A DNA stretch of 5,702 bases from an uncultured Collinsella sp. (GTDB lineage Bacteria; Actinomycetota; Coriobacteriia; Coriobacteriales; Coriobacteriaceae): assembly GCA_900553165.1 (NCBI GenBank), contig USCN01000097.1, positions 1-5,702 on the forward strand, written 5' to 3'. This document shows, one piece after another, positions 1-5,702 of the stretch (position 1 is the stretch's first letter; each line of letters opens with the position of its first letter). The position numbers and the translations under genes were made by a program. Below the pieces are notes generated by a model, which worked only from the letters and a program-made list of their open reading frames with translations, ran no database searches and was not told the DNA's origin.

Positions 1-3
1 GAC

Positions 4-41
4 AGGGCCCCGTCAGGCGCAAGCCCGGCGGGGCCCTTCTT
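4..41 (+). terminator. Intrinsic terminator of a gene to the left of the window
   Basis: A 9-bp GC-rich stem (4-12 with 29-37) continues through a T·G and a C-G pair and one A/C mismatch into a G-G-C/G-C-C stem (16-18 with 23-25). It is closed by a GCAA tetraloop (19-22), which belongs to the stabilising GNRA class. The right arm runs straight into TTCTT (37-41). This is the usual layout of a Rho-independent terminator reading rightward. The gene it ends lies outside the window. It also implies that the glycosidase downstream needs its own promoter or read-through. Confidence 0.85.
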
Positions 42-103
42 ACAAGGGAGACTGATTGGGGGCGCGCGGATCCCACTCGCCGGGGCTTGCTAAGCGCCAG
101 GGG

Positions 104-128
104 CTTTCGCGCGGGGTTACCGCGAAAG
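104..128. promoter_or_regulatory. Inverted repeat in the glycosidase leader
   Basis: CTTTCGCG (104-111) and CGCGAAAG (121-128) are perfect 8-bp inverted repeats around a 9-base spacer. A competing shorter stem, CGCGG (110-114) with CCGCG (120-124), overlaps them. No T-run follows, so this is not a second terminator. A repressor operator or an mRNA leader hairpin are both possible. A 7-base direct repeat, GGGGCTT, also occurs at 82-88 and 100-106. I could not find a convincing -35/-10 pair between 42 and 173, so the glycosidase promoter stays unassigned. Confidence 0.35.
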
Positions 129-160
129 AATCTGCCGGTTCGCAACTCCTTTATCAAACG

Positions 161-166
161 AAAGGA
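161..166 (+). promoter_or_regulatory. Ribosome binding site that fixes the glycosidase start
   Basis: AAAGGA ends 7 bases before the ATG at 174 but only 1 base before the in-frame ATG at 168. Normal Shine-Dalgarno spacing therefore favours 174. The longer reading from a TTG at 87 would run through the leader inverted repeat and add 29 basic residues that do not resemble a domain. Confidence 0.75.
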
Positions 167-173
167 CATGCAG

Positions 174-1487
174 ATGAGTTTGGGAAAGCTGACCGTTAAC
201 GGTCGTCAGGACGGCTTTTTGTGCGAGGGCAAACCGTTCTTTTGGTTTGCCGATACGTGTTGGAGCGCGTTTACGAGCATCGCCGAGGCCGATTGGGACT
301 ACTATCTGACCCGCCGCGCCGAGCAGGGCATGAACGTGCTGCAGATCAACACGCTGCCGCAGTGGGATCGCTGCTGCCCCGATTTGGGCATTTGGCCCTA
401 TGCCAGCGAGGACGGCGTGCATTTTGATTGGTCCCGTCCCAACCAGGCGTACTGGGACCGCGCTGCTGCCATGTGCCGCGCTGCCGTCGAGCACGGCATT
501 CGTCCGGCACTCGTGCTTATGTGGTGCAACTACGTGCCCGGTACCTGGGGCGCCAAGATTGCCGAGCGTTGCGGTGCCGAGGTTATGCCGCGCGAGGAGG
601 TCCGTGCCCACGTTGCCCGCGTCGTCGAGAACCTGGGCGAGTTTGACCCCGTCTACGTGGTGGCGGGCGATACCGACTTTACCAGCGACGAGGCGATCGC
701 CTATTACGAGGATGCCCTCGACGAAGTCGTTAAGCGCGCTCCCGAGGCGTTGCGCACCATGCATATCAACCGCGGCAACCGCACCATTCCATCACAGTAC
801 CTGGACCGTCTGGACTTTTACATGTTCCAGCCCGGCCACAACTACGAGGGCCAGCCCGAGGCATGGCGCCTGCCGCAGGACTTTATCGCCAACTATCCCA
901 AAAAGCCGATGGTCAACTCCGAGCCCTGTTACGAGCAGATGGGTGCCTCGCGCAACGTGTACTGGCGCTTCACCGCGCAGGATTGTCGCGCGAGCGTGTG
1001 GTCGTCGATCCTTGCCGGCGCGAGCGCCGGCGTGACCTATGGCGCGCACGGTGTTTGGAACTGGCAGACCAGCAAAAGCCAGGGCTCGGTGCTGGGCGAG
1101 GGCTTCGATATGCCGTTCCGCTGGCAGGAGTGCCTGCAGTTTGCGGGCGTTTGGGACTTTGGCGCGATCGAGCATGTGCTTGCCGGGATGGGTGCTACGG
1201 CTGGCGATGACGCACTTGCCGTGGTTCCGGCGCAGGAGCTTCTCGACGACGCGCGCGAGGCCATTCGTGTGGCGCGCGTCGGCGATCGTGTCGTCACGTA
1301 CCTGCCGCGCACCACGGCGCTCAAGTTTAAGCTTGACGGTGCGCGCGGCTGGACGGCGACGGGCCTCGACATGGAGGACAAGCGCATCGCCAAGCTGCCC
1401 GTCCGCGACAACGGTGACGGCACCGTGCGCGTGGCTCAGCATCCCTTTGAGCACGACGCGCTGGTGATCCTGGCCCCCGGGCGCTAA
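174..1487 (+). CDS. DUF4038 / GH140-like glycoside hydrolase (apiosidase-type fold), cytoplasmic
   Basis: A 437-residue protein that looks complete. The N-terminal part (about 1-340) reads as the DUF4038 TIM barrel. It opens with the WFADTCWSAF strand (24-33), followed by YLTRRAEQGMNVLQ. The barrel ends in VYVVAGDTDF, with Asp166 where GH140 enzymes carry the acid/base Asp, and NSEPCYE, with Glu250 where they carry the nucleophile. Residues about 350-437 form a short beta-rich tail of the type annotated as a putative collagen-binding domain (PF12904), which commonly follows DUF4038. Known for the family: GH140 members remove apiose from the pectin rhamnogalacturonan II, but many DUF4038 proteins are uncharacterised, so the substrate here is open. 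There is no signal peptide or membrane segment, unlike exported Bacteroides relatives, which implies action on imported oligosaccharides. The gene is single, preceded by a terminator and followed by a fold-back repeat. Family assignment is firm; specificity is a guess. Confidence 0.85.
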   Translation: MSLGKLTVNGRQDGFLCEGKPFFWFADTCWSAFTSIAEADWDYYLTRRAEQGMNVLQINTLPQWDRCCPDLGIWPYASEDGVHFDWSRPNQAYWDRAAAMCRAAVEHGIRPALVLMWCNYVPGTWGAKIAERCGAEVMPREEVRAHVARVVENLGEFDPVYVVAGDTDFTSDEAIAYYEDALDEVVKRAPEALRTMHINRGNRTIPSQYLDRLDFYMFQPGHNYEGQPEAWRLPQDFIANYPKKPMVNSEPCYEQMGASRNVYWRFTAQDCRASVWSSILAGASAGVTYGAHGVWNWQTSKSQGSVLGEGFDMPFRWQECLQFAGVWDFGAIEHVLAGMGATAGDDALAVVPAQELLDDAREAIRVARVGDRVVTYLPRTTALKFKLDGARGWTATGLDMEDKRIAKLPVRDNGDGTVRVAQHPFEHDALVILAPGR

Positions 1488-1514
1488 CGGCTCTTCTCCA
1501 ACATTTACAACCCA

Positions 1515-1603
1515 GTCCCTTTCATGAGGTTGCGGCGGAATGGTTCCTGCATGACAGCTCTAAACTGCCAAGGGGGAGCCATTCCGTCGCACTCATTGGG
1601 GAC
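1515..1603. repeat. Fold-back repeat element, copy 1
   Basis: The core stem pairs 1531-1548 with 1574-1591: 18 consecutive pairs, 15 Watson-Crick and 3 G·T. After a small bulge the arms pair again, ATGAG (1524-1528) with CTCAT (1592-1596) and GTCCC (1515-1519) with GGGAC (1599-1603). A small inner stem, CAG/CTG (1555-1557 with 1565-1567), caps the loop. No T-run follows on either side, so it is not a classical terminator. Its left arm matches the left arm of the element at 3364-3430 at 15 of 18 positions, and two base pairs differ by paired changes, so both seem to belong to one REP- or MITE-like family. Possible roles are mRNA 3'-end protection, transcription termination without a U-tract, or a passive mobile repeat. 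Confidence 0.75.
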
Positions 1604-1745
1604 GTACTTAAATGAGCGGTAGTTGGAGACACTCCTTGCCGAGCTAGAGGTCGCGCGTGTCCCTTCTGGTCCATGCGGCTCAAAATCGCGGCGTGATGTG
1701 GACGGCTGGGGTCAAATTTGCAGCATTTCGAGCTTGGTTTCGATA

Positions 1746-1774
1746 TTGAGACTGGTTCTTTATTAAAATAGAAT
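1746..1774 (+). promoter_or_regulatory. Sigma70-type promoter of the LuxR regulator
   Basis: TTGAGA (1746-1751) and TAGAAT (1769-1774) each match the -35 and -10 consensus at 5 of 6 positions and are separated by exactly 17 bases. The surrounding DNA is A/T-rich against a GC-rich background. Transcription would begin near 1781, leaving a leader of about 24 bases to the ATG at 1805. Two TTTCGA copies (1726-1731 and 1738-1743), 12 bases apart, sit directly upstream of the -35 box and could be a regulator site. Confidence 0.65.
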
Positions 1775-1793
1775 TCCAGACAATTGAGCGGCC

Positions 1794-1798
1794 GGGGG
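1794..1798 (+). promoter_or_regulatory. Weak ribosome binding site of the LuxR regulator
   Basis: A GGGGG run ends 6 bases before the ATG at 1805. An upstream in-frame TTG at 1784 would lie almost at the predicted transcript start with no room for a binding site. The later in-frame ATG at 1814 has a GAGGGG only 1 base away. The start at 1805 is therefore the best of the three, although the site is not a canonical AGGAGG. Confidence 0.5.
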
Positions 1799-1804
1799 TT
1801 AACC

Positions 1805-3349
1805 ATGAGGGGCATGGGAGACACAACCGCATATTTGCGTCGGGGCATTCGGGAGATTATATGCCTGGCGCTGTTCTTCTTCACGTTTTTGGCGTGCGAG
1901 TATCTCTTTGATGTGCGCATAGCCGAGTTCGTGCCATCGAGTGAGGTCGTCATCTACGAGAGCATCGTTGTCGGCGCGAGCGTGATTGGCTTTTTCGTGC
2001 GCCCATTTCTGTACTATCGCCATCCCCAGGCGATTGATGCGACGAGCGATATTACAGGCGTGCTGTTGGTATCGGCGTTGCTGCTGATGATTATGGCAGT
2101 GCGGTTTGAGGTGGTAATTGCCGGCGGCCTGGTGGCGTGCTGCGCCCTGGGCTATTGCGGATCGACCGCCCATGCCAATCTTGCGCGGCGTTTTGCGCAG
2201 ACGCCCTGCCTGGCGCGTGCCGTGGCGGTTTCCTATGCTGCGGGCATTTTGGTGCAGGTGCTCAACCATATGGTGATGCCTGCGGGCATTCCCCAGCAGT
2301 CTGTTCTCATTGCCTGCGCGATTGCGCTGGTGGGGCTGCTTCACGGTGCCCGCCGCGCTAAATTGCGTGATGAGCCTGCGCTCGAGTTCGAGGTCGAGAT
2401 TGCCGAGCTATCGGTCGATGCGTCGGAGCGTGGTGCCAGGTGGCACGATGACCCCGAGGCAAAGGCGGCCTTTCAGGGTGCCGTGGTGCGTCTGACGGTG
2501 GCGACCGCTTGCCTCACCGGCGTGTTCGCAGCCCTCAATGCCGGCCTTACGACCTCGCATACCGCTGGCGCTATCGATCTGGGCGACTGGCCGCGCTTGT
2601 TGCTGGTTGTGAGCGCCCTTGCCGCCGGCGTCCTGTATGACCTGCGTGGGCGTTCGTATATGAATATCATCATGACGTGCGCCGCCATGCTGTCCACGCT
2701 CTCGTTCTTTGTGCTTATCACCGATGGCAACGGTGGCAACACGCTTCTCGCCACGATTATCTTTTACCTTGGCACGGGCTTTTTCGTGGTGTTCTTCACC
2801 GCGAAGTTCGCCGCGATTTCGATGTATGCCCGCTGGGCGTATCTGTGGCCGTGCATGGGCCGTGTTATCAACAATGTTTGCTCGATACTCGTGACGGCTC
2901 CGGCGGTGGCGATTATCTCGAGTCAAAACGTGCTGGCGGCAGTGAGCGTCGTGCTCGTGCTGTTTGTCGGCATCGCGATTTCGCTGTTAGGACAGTTTGG
3001 ACAAGACGGTGAGGGCGAGGCGACGCACGGCGGGCTGGCGCTTGCCACCGACGATCTTGGCGTGAGCTGTGAGCCCGGCCAGGCCGACACGGTGCCCCTG
3101 GAGGCGCCGGAACTTTCGTTTGACGATCGGCTCGATGGCTTCGTTGCCGCCTTTGGGCTCACCAAGCGCGAGCGCGATGTTCTGGAGGCACTGGTCGTTT
3201 CGGACGACAGCGTGCAGGACGTGGCAGCGGCACTCTTCCTTTCGCGCTCCACGCTCTATCGCCACATCGCTTCGATCAACAAAAAGACCGGTGCCTCCTC
3301 GCGCGTAGCCCTCATCAACTTCTTCTGGTCCTGGACACCCCAAGACTAG
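1805..3349 (+). CDS. LuxR-family transcriptional regulator with a 12-helix membrane domain
   Basis: A 514-residue protein. Roughly twelve hydrophobic helices fill residues 16-400: about six up to residue 182, a charged loop (about 183-227), then about six more. This is an MFS-like 6+6 layout. After an acidic linker (about 402-445) comes a LuxR/GerE helix-turn-helix at about 450-512. It begins FGLTKRERDVLEAL and has the recognition helix region SRSTLYRHIASINKKTG (480-496), whose Glu, Leu and Thr positions are typical of the family. Neither a receiver nor an autoinducer-binding domain is present. The design is a one-component sensor in the inner membrane that holds its DNA-binding domain in the cytoplasm. 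Such proteins are abundant in Coriobacteriia such as Eggerthella, where some respond to small molecules and control neighbouring metabolic genes. The signal and targets here are unknown. The gene has its own promoter and lies between two related fold-back elements. Confidence 0.9.
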   Translation: MRGMGDTTAYLRRGIREIICLALFFFTFLACEYLFDVRIAEFVPSSEVVIYESIVVGASVIGFFVRPFLYYRHPQAIDATSDITGVLLVSALLLMIMAVRFEVVIAGGLVACCALGYCGSTAHANLARRFAQTPCLARAVAVSYAAGILVQVLNHMVMPAGIPQQSVLIACAIALVGLLHGARRAKLRDEPALEFEVEIAELSVDASERGARWHDDPEAKAAFQGAVVRLTVATACLTGVFAALNAGLTTSHTAGAIDLGDWPRLLLVVSALAAGVLYDLRGRSYMNIIMTCAAMLSTLSFFVLITDGNGGNTLLATIIFYLGTGFFVVFFTAKFAAISMYARWAYLWPCMGRVINNVCSILVTAPAVAIISSQNVLAAVSVVLVLFVGIAISLLGQFGQDGEGEATHGGLALATDDLGVSCEPGQADTVPLEAPELSFDDRLDGFVAAFGLTKRERDVLEALVVSDDSVQDVAAALFLSRSTLYRHIASINKKTGASSRVALINFFWSWTPQD

Positions 3350-3363
3350 CTAATCCCCCAATA

Positions 3364-3430
3364 AGTTGCGGTGGAATAGTCCCTAAATCAAGGTCGTGGG
3401 ACTTTAAACAGGAACTATTTCACCGCAACT
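3364..3430. repeat. Fold-back repeat element, copy 2, between convergent genes
   Basis: Arms 3364-3384 and 3410-3430 pair over 21 positions: 19 Watson-Crick, one G·T (3374 with 3420) and one C/A mismatch (3381 with 3413). An inner stem (3390-3395 with 3400-3405) closes on a 4-base GTGG loop. The element lies 14 bases after the regulator stop and 60 bases after the ATPase stop on the other strand, so it could end both transcripts. On the minus strand it is followed by TTATT and then G's, a poor U-tract; on the plus strand there is none. It shares arm sequence with the element at 1515-1603. Confidence 0.8.
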
Positions 3431-3490
3431 GCTGAGGGGATAGGCTGCGGCGTCGACGTCGGCAGCTGGCGGGGTGTTTCCGTCTGCTTG

Positions 3491-5702
3491 CTACAGCAGC
3501 TCGCCGTGGCGGGCGATGTAGCGGCGCTTTGCCAGCTGGGTGAGCGCGATGTAGGCGGCAACGATGCCGATGAGCAGCGCGAAAAAGCTCGCGGGCAGCG
3601 TCGTAAGGCCGAGTGCATCGGCGATGGGGCTTGCCGGCAGCCAGGTGACAAGCGCCAGGCCTAGCACGGTGAGAGCGCACAGTGCCGGCGCGGCGTGGTC
3701 GCGCGGGCTTGGCAGGCGCGGGGAGCGCAGCATGTGGACCACGAGCGTCTGCGACCACATGGACTCGACAAACCAGCCGCTCTGGAAGAGCGCCGCAAAG
3801 ATCGCCATACCCGAGACGTCGCTCGCGGCGGCAAGCTCGGACCAGCTTGCGCCCACGGCGGCGGGGCACACCACAAAGAAGAGCGCGGCGAAGGTCACGA
3901 TGTCAAACAGAGAGCTCACGGGGCCCAGCTCGAGCATAAAGCCCTTGATGGACGCGGCATCCCAGGCGCGCGGGCGGGCAGTCCAGTCGTCGTCGACGGT
4001 GTCCCACGGCAGCGCGATGCACACGATCTCGTAGACCAGCGACAGCAGCACCAGCTGCAGAGCGCTCATGGGCAAAAACGGCAAGAACAGACTCGCGACG
4101 GTCACGGATAGCACGTTGCCAAAGTTGGAACTCACCGTGGTCTTGAGGTACTTGAGCAGGTTGCCGTAGGTGCGACGGCCTTCGATGATGCCGCGCTCGA
4201 GCACGCCCAGGTCCTTCTGAAGCAAGATGATATTGGCGGATTCCTTGGCAATGTCGGCGGCCGAATCGACCGAGATGCCGCAGTCGCTCGCGCGCATGGC
4301 GGCGGCGTCGTTGATGCCATCGCCCATAAAGCCCACGGTGTGGCCGAGCAGCTCGCGCATGACGCGCACCAGGCGCGCCTTCTGCAGTGGCGAGAGCTTG
4401 GCAAAGAGATGGGTGTTCTCGGCGCGCTCGGCCAGTTCGGCGTCATCGAGCGCATCGATCTCGGAGCCGAGCAAGACGTTGCTCGCGCCGATACCGATCT
4501 GCTCGCAGACGGTGGCGGCGACGCGGTCGTTGTCACCGGTCAGGACCTTGACCGCCACGCCCCTGGCCTCGAGCGTGGCGACGGCGCCCGCGGCACTCGC
4601 CTTGGGCGGATCGAGGAAGGCCAAAAAGCCCATCAGCACCATGTCGCACTCGTCGGCGATGCCAAACTCGCCCACGCAGCGCGGATCGGTCTTCTGCGCC
4701 ACGGCAATCACACGCAGGCCCTCGGCGTTGAGTCCGGCGACCTGCTTGTGAATCTGGGCGAGCTTATCTTCGGTGAGCGGCTGGGTGATGCCATCGACTT
4801 CGACAAAGGAGCAGATCTCGAGCATCTCTTCGGCAGCGCCCTTGGTGACCATCTGGGTTTTGCCTTGGGCGTCGGCTACAACTACGCTCAGGCGACGGCG
4901 CGAGAAATCGAAGGGCACCTCGTCGACCTTGGTGTAGCGGTCGCGCAGGCTCTGGCCCAGCATGGAATCTGGTACGACGGTCGAGGGCGTCACGTCGGCA
5001 CGGTCAATTACGGCCAGGTCGATAAGGTTTTTGAGGCCGGTCTGGAAGAAGCTGTTCAAAAACGCATGGCGCAGCACGCGTGCGTCCTCGTTGCCATCGG
5101 TGTTGAGATAGCGCTCGAGCACGATGCGGTCTTCGGTGAGGGTGCCGGTCTTGTCGCAGCACAGGACGTCCATCGCGCCGAGGTTTTGAATCGCCGGCAG
5201 CTCCTTGACGATAACCTGGCGACGGGCGAGGTCCTTGGCGCCCTGCGATAGGCTCGTGGTCACGATGACGGGAAGCATTTGCGGCGTGATGCCCACGGCC
5301 ACGCTCGTGGCGAACAGCAGCGCGTCGATGACGTTGCCCTTGGTGGCGGCGTTGATGGCAAAGACGGCCGGCGCCATAACGAGCATGAGGCGTACGAGCA
5401 ACATGGAGACGTTCGAGACGCCGCGGTCAAACGCACTCTTTTCGCCGCGCCCGTTGAGCATCTTGGCGATGCCGCCCAGGTAGGTGTCCGAGCCGGTGGC
5501 AACGACAAGCGCCACGGCGGTGCCGTTTTGCACGGAGGTGCCGGTAAAGACGATGTTCTTGCAGGCAGAGAGCGGCAGTGCGGAGCCGTCGGCGCCCTCG
5601 ACGACGGTGATGGCAGCGGTCTTCTCGACGGCCTCGCTCTCGCCGGTGAGTGCGGACTCGGTCACAAACAGGTCGCGCGCGGTGATGATGCGGGCATCTG
5701 CC
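3491..5702 (-). CDS. mgtA: Magnesium-transporting P-type ATPase, MgtA/MgtB family (type IIIB), N-terminus outside window
   Basis: The reading frame is open to the window edge and gives 736 C-terminal residues. About 170 residues, including M1-M2 and part of the actuator domain, lie outside. The GTG at 5665-5663 is an internal Val, since the preceding residues PADARIITARDLF-type actuator sequence continue the family. Visible residues in order: TGES (19-22); M3-M4 (about 96-152) with TPQMLP; phosphorylation site DKTGT (183-187, Asp codon 5155-5153); FDFSRRRLSVVVA (264-276); KGA (287-289); TGDN (388-391); GDGIND (460-465); SSNFGNV (524-530); M5-M10 to the end. These, with FQSGWF (639-644), are specific to MgtA/MgtB rather than other P-type pumps. 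Known role: ATP-driven Mg2+ uptake across the cytoplasmic membrane. Odd: M4 reads PQM instead of PEM, M6 reads SLVYE instead of NLLYD, and GDGINDAPAL reads GDGINDAAAM. Transport of another cation is therefore possible. Any Mg-sensing leader would be beyond the right edge. Confidence 0.92.
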   Translation of the reverse strand, partial: ADARIITARDLFVTESALTGESEAVEKTAAITVVEGADGSALPLSACKNIVFTGTSVQNGTAVALVVATGSDTYLGGIAKMLNGRGEKSAFDRGVSNVSMLLVRLMLVMAPAVFAINAATKGNVIDALLFATSVAVGITPQMLPVIVTTSLSQGAKDLARRQVIVKELPAIQNLGAMDVLCCDKTGTLTEDRIVLERYLNTDGNEDARVLRHAFLNSFFQTGLKNLIDLAVIDRADVTPSTVVPDSMLGQSLRDRYTKVDEVPFDFSRRRLSVVVADAQGKTQMVTKGAAEEMLEICSFVEVDGITQPLTEDKLAQIHKQVAGLNAEGLRVIAVAQKTDPRCVGEFGIADECDMVLMGFLAFLDPPKASAAGAVATLEARGVAVKVLTGDNDRVAATVCEQIGIGASNVLLGSEIDALDDAELAERAENTHLFAKLSPLQKARLVRVMRELLGHTVGFMGDGINDAAAMRASDCGISVDSAADIAKESANIILLQKDLGVLERGIIEGRRTYGNLLKYLKTTVSSNFGNVLSVTVASLFLPFLPMSALQLVLLSLVYEIVCIALPWDTVDDDWTARPRAWDAASIKGFMLELGPVSSLFDIVTFAALFFVVCPAAVGASWSELAAASDVSGMAIFAALFQSGWFVESMWSQTLVVHMLRSPRLPSPRDHAAPALCALTVLGLALVTWLPASPIADALGLTTLPASFFALLIGIVAAYIALTQLAKRRYIARHGELL

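Larger units (their letters stand above)
1488..1804. other. Intergenic region between glycosidase and regulator
   Basis: This 317-base spacer has three parts. First is a long fold-back element at 1515-1603, with a competing partner up to 1616. Second is a stretch at about 1617-1725 where I see only a tiny GGAG/CTCC hairpin (1625-1635) and no convincing gene. Third is an A/T-richer promoter region at 1726-1804. No T-tract terminator follows the glycosidase stop, so the fold-back element is the only large structure that could end that transcript. The minus strand is open across much of the spacer, but I do not call a gene there. Confidence 0.6.

Noticed and set aside
87..173. N-terminal extension of the glycosidase from a TTG at 87
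   Set aside because: It crosses the leader inverted repeat, lacks a ribosome binding site and adds a basic stretch that is neither a signal peptide nor part of the family domain.
1771..1776. GAATTC palindrome overlapping the -10 box
   Set aside because: A six-base palindrome is expected by chance and does not extend into a longer inverted repeat.
1522..1953. Minus-strand open frame of 143 codons across the spacer and the 5' end of the regulator gene
   Set aside because: It runs through the fold-back element, the regulator promoter and the regulator's start, has no recognisable domain, and is best explained as chance openness opposite non-coding DNA. If the spacer proves to be a widely repeated unit this should be re-read.
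3444..3466. Possible second terminator hairpin after the ATPase (GCTGC with GCAGC)
   Set aside because: Only five pairs hold, the inner bases clash, and no T-run follows on the minus strand.
4340..5251. Plus-strand open frame of 303 codons inside the ATPase gene
   Set aside because: It is a GC-rich shadow of the ATPase coding strand. The minus-strand frame carries the full set of P-type ATPase motifs and the plus frame resembles nothing.
5663..5665. GTG as start codon of the ATPase
   Set aside because: The frame continues upstream to the window edge with actuator-domain sequence typical of MgtA, so this codon is an internal valine.

Overview
The window carries three protein genes on high-GC DNA with strongly G/C-ending codons. 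They encode a GH140/DUF4038-type glycosidase (+), a LuxR-family regulator with about twelve membrane helices (+), and most of an MgtA/MgtB-type magnesium P-type ATPase (-), which is cut by the right edge. The regulator type, codon use and spacer style suggest a gut Coriobacteriia member (Actinomycetota), most likely Collinsella or a close relative. That assignment is an inference from gene types, not a database match.

Layout: positions 4-41 hold a strong intrinsic terminator for a gene left of the window. A 130-base leader with an 8-bp inverted repeat follows, then the glycosidase (174-1487). This enzyme has no signal peptide, so it probably acts in the cytoplasm on imported plant-type oligosaccharides. 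The 317-base spacer 1488-1804 contains a long fold-back element (1515-1603), a quiet stretch, and a well-formed sigma70-type promoter (1746-1774). That promoter drives the membrane LuxR regulator (1805-3349). A second fold-back element (3364-3430) lies between the regulator and the convergent ATPase gene (stop at 3491-3493).

The two fold-back elements on either side of the regulator share sequence, and their paired positions have co-varied. They therefore look like two members of one repeat family kept for structure. This is the most unusual non-coding signal here. The most unusual protein signal is in the ATPase: the membrane positions that form the ion site in enterobacterial MgtA are substituted (PEM to PQM in M4, NLLYD to SLVYE in M6), while the catalytic phosphorylation machinery is intact.

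How the genes work together: the regulator has its own promoter and is not in an operon with either neighbour. Membrane LuxR proteins of this class in Coriobacteriia often control an adjacent enzyme or transporter gene, so the glycosidase and the ATPase are both possible targets, but nothing in the sequence proves either. I see no CRISPR array, tRNA, rRNA, insertion sequence, phage gene or obvious multi-gene novel system in this window.
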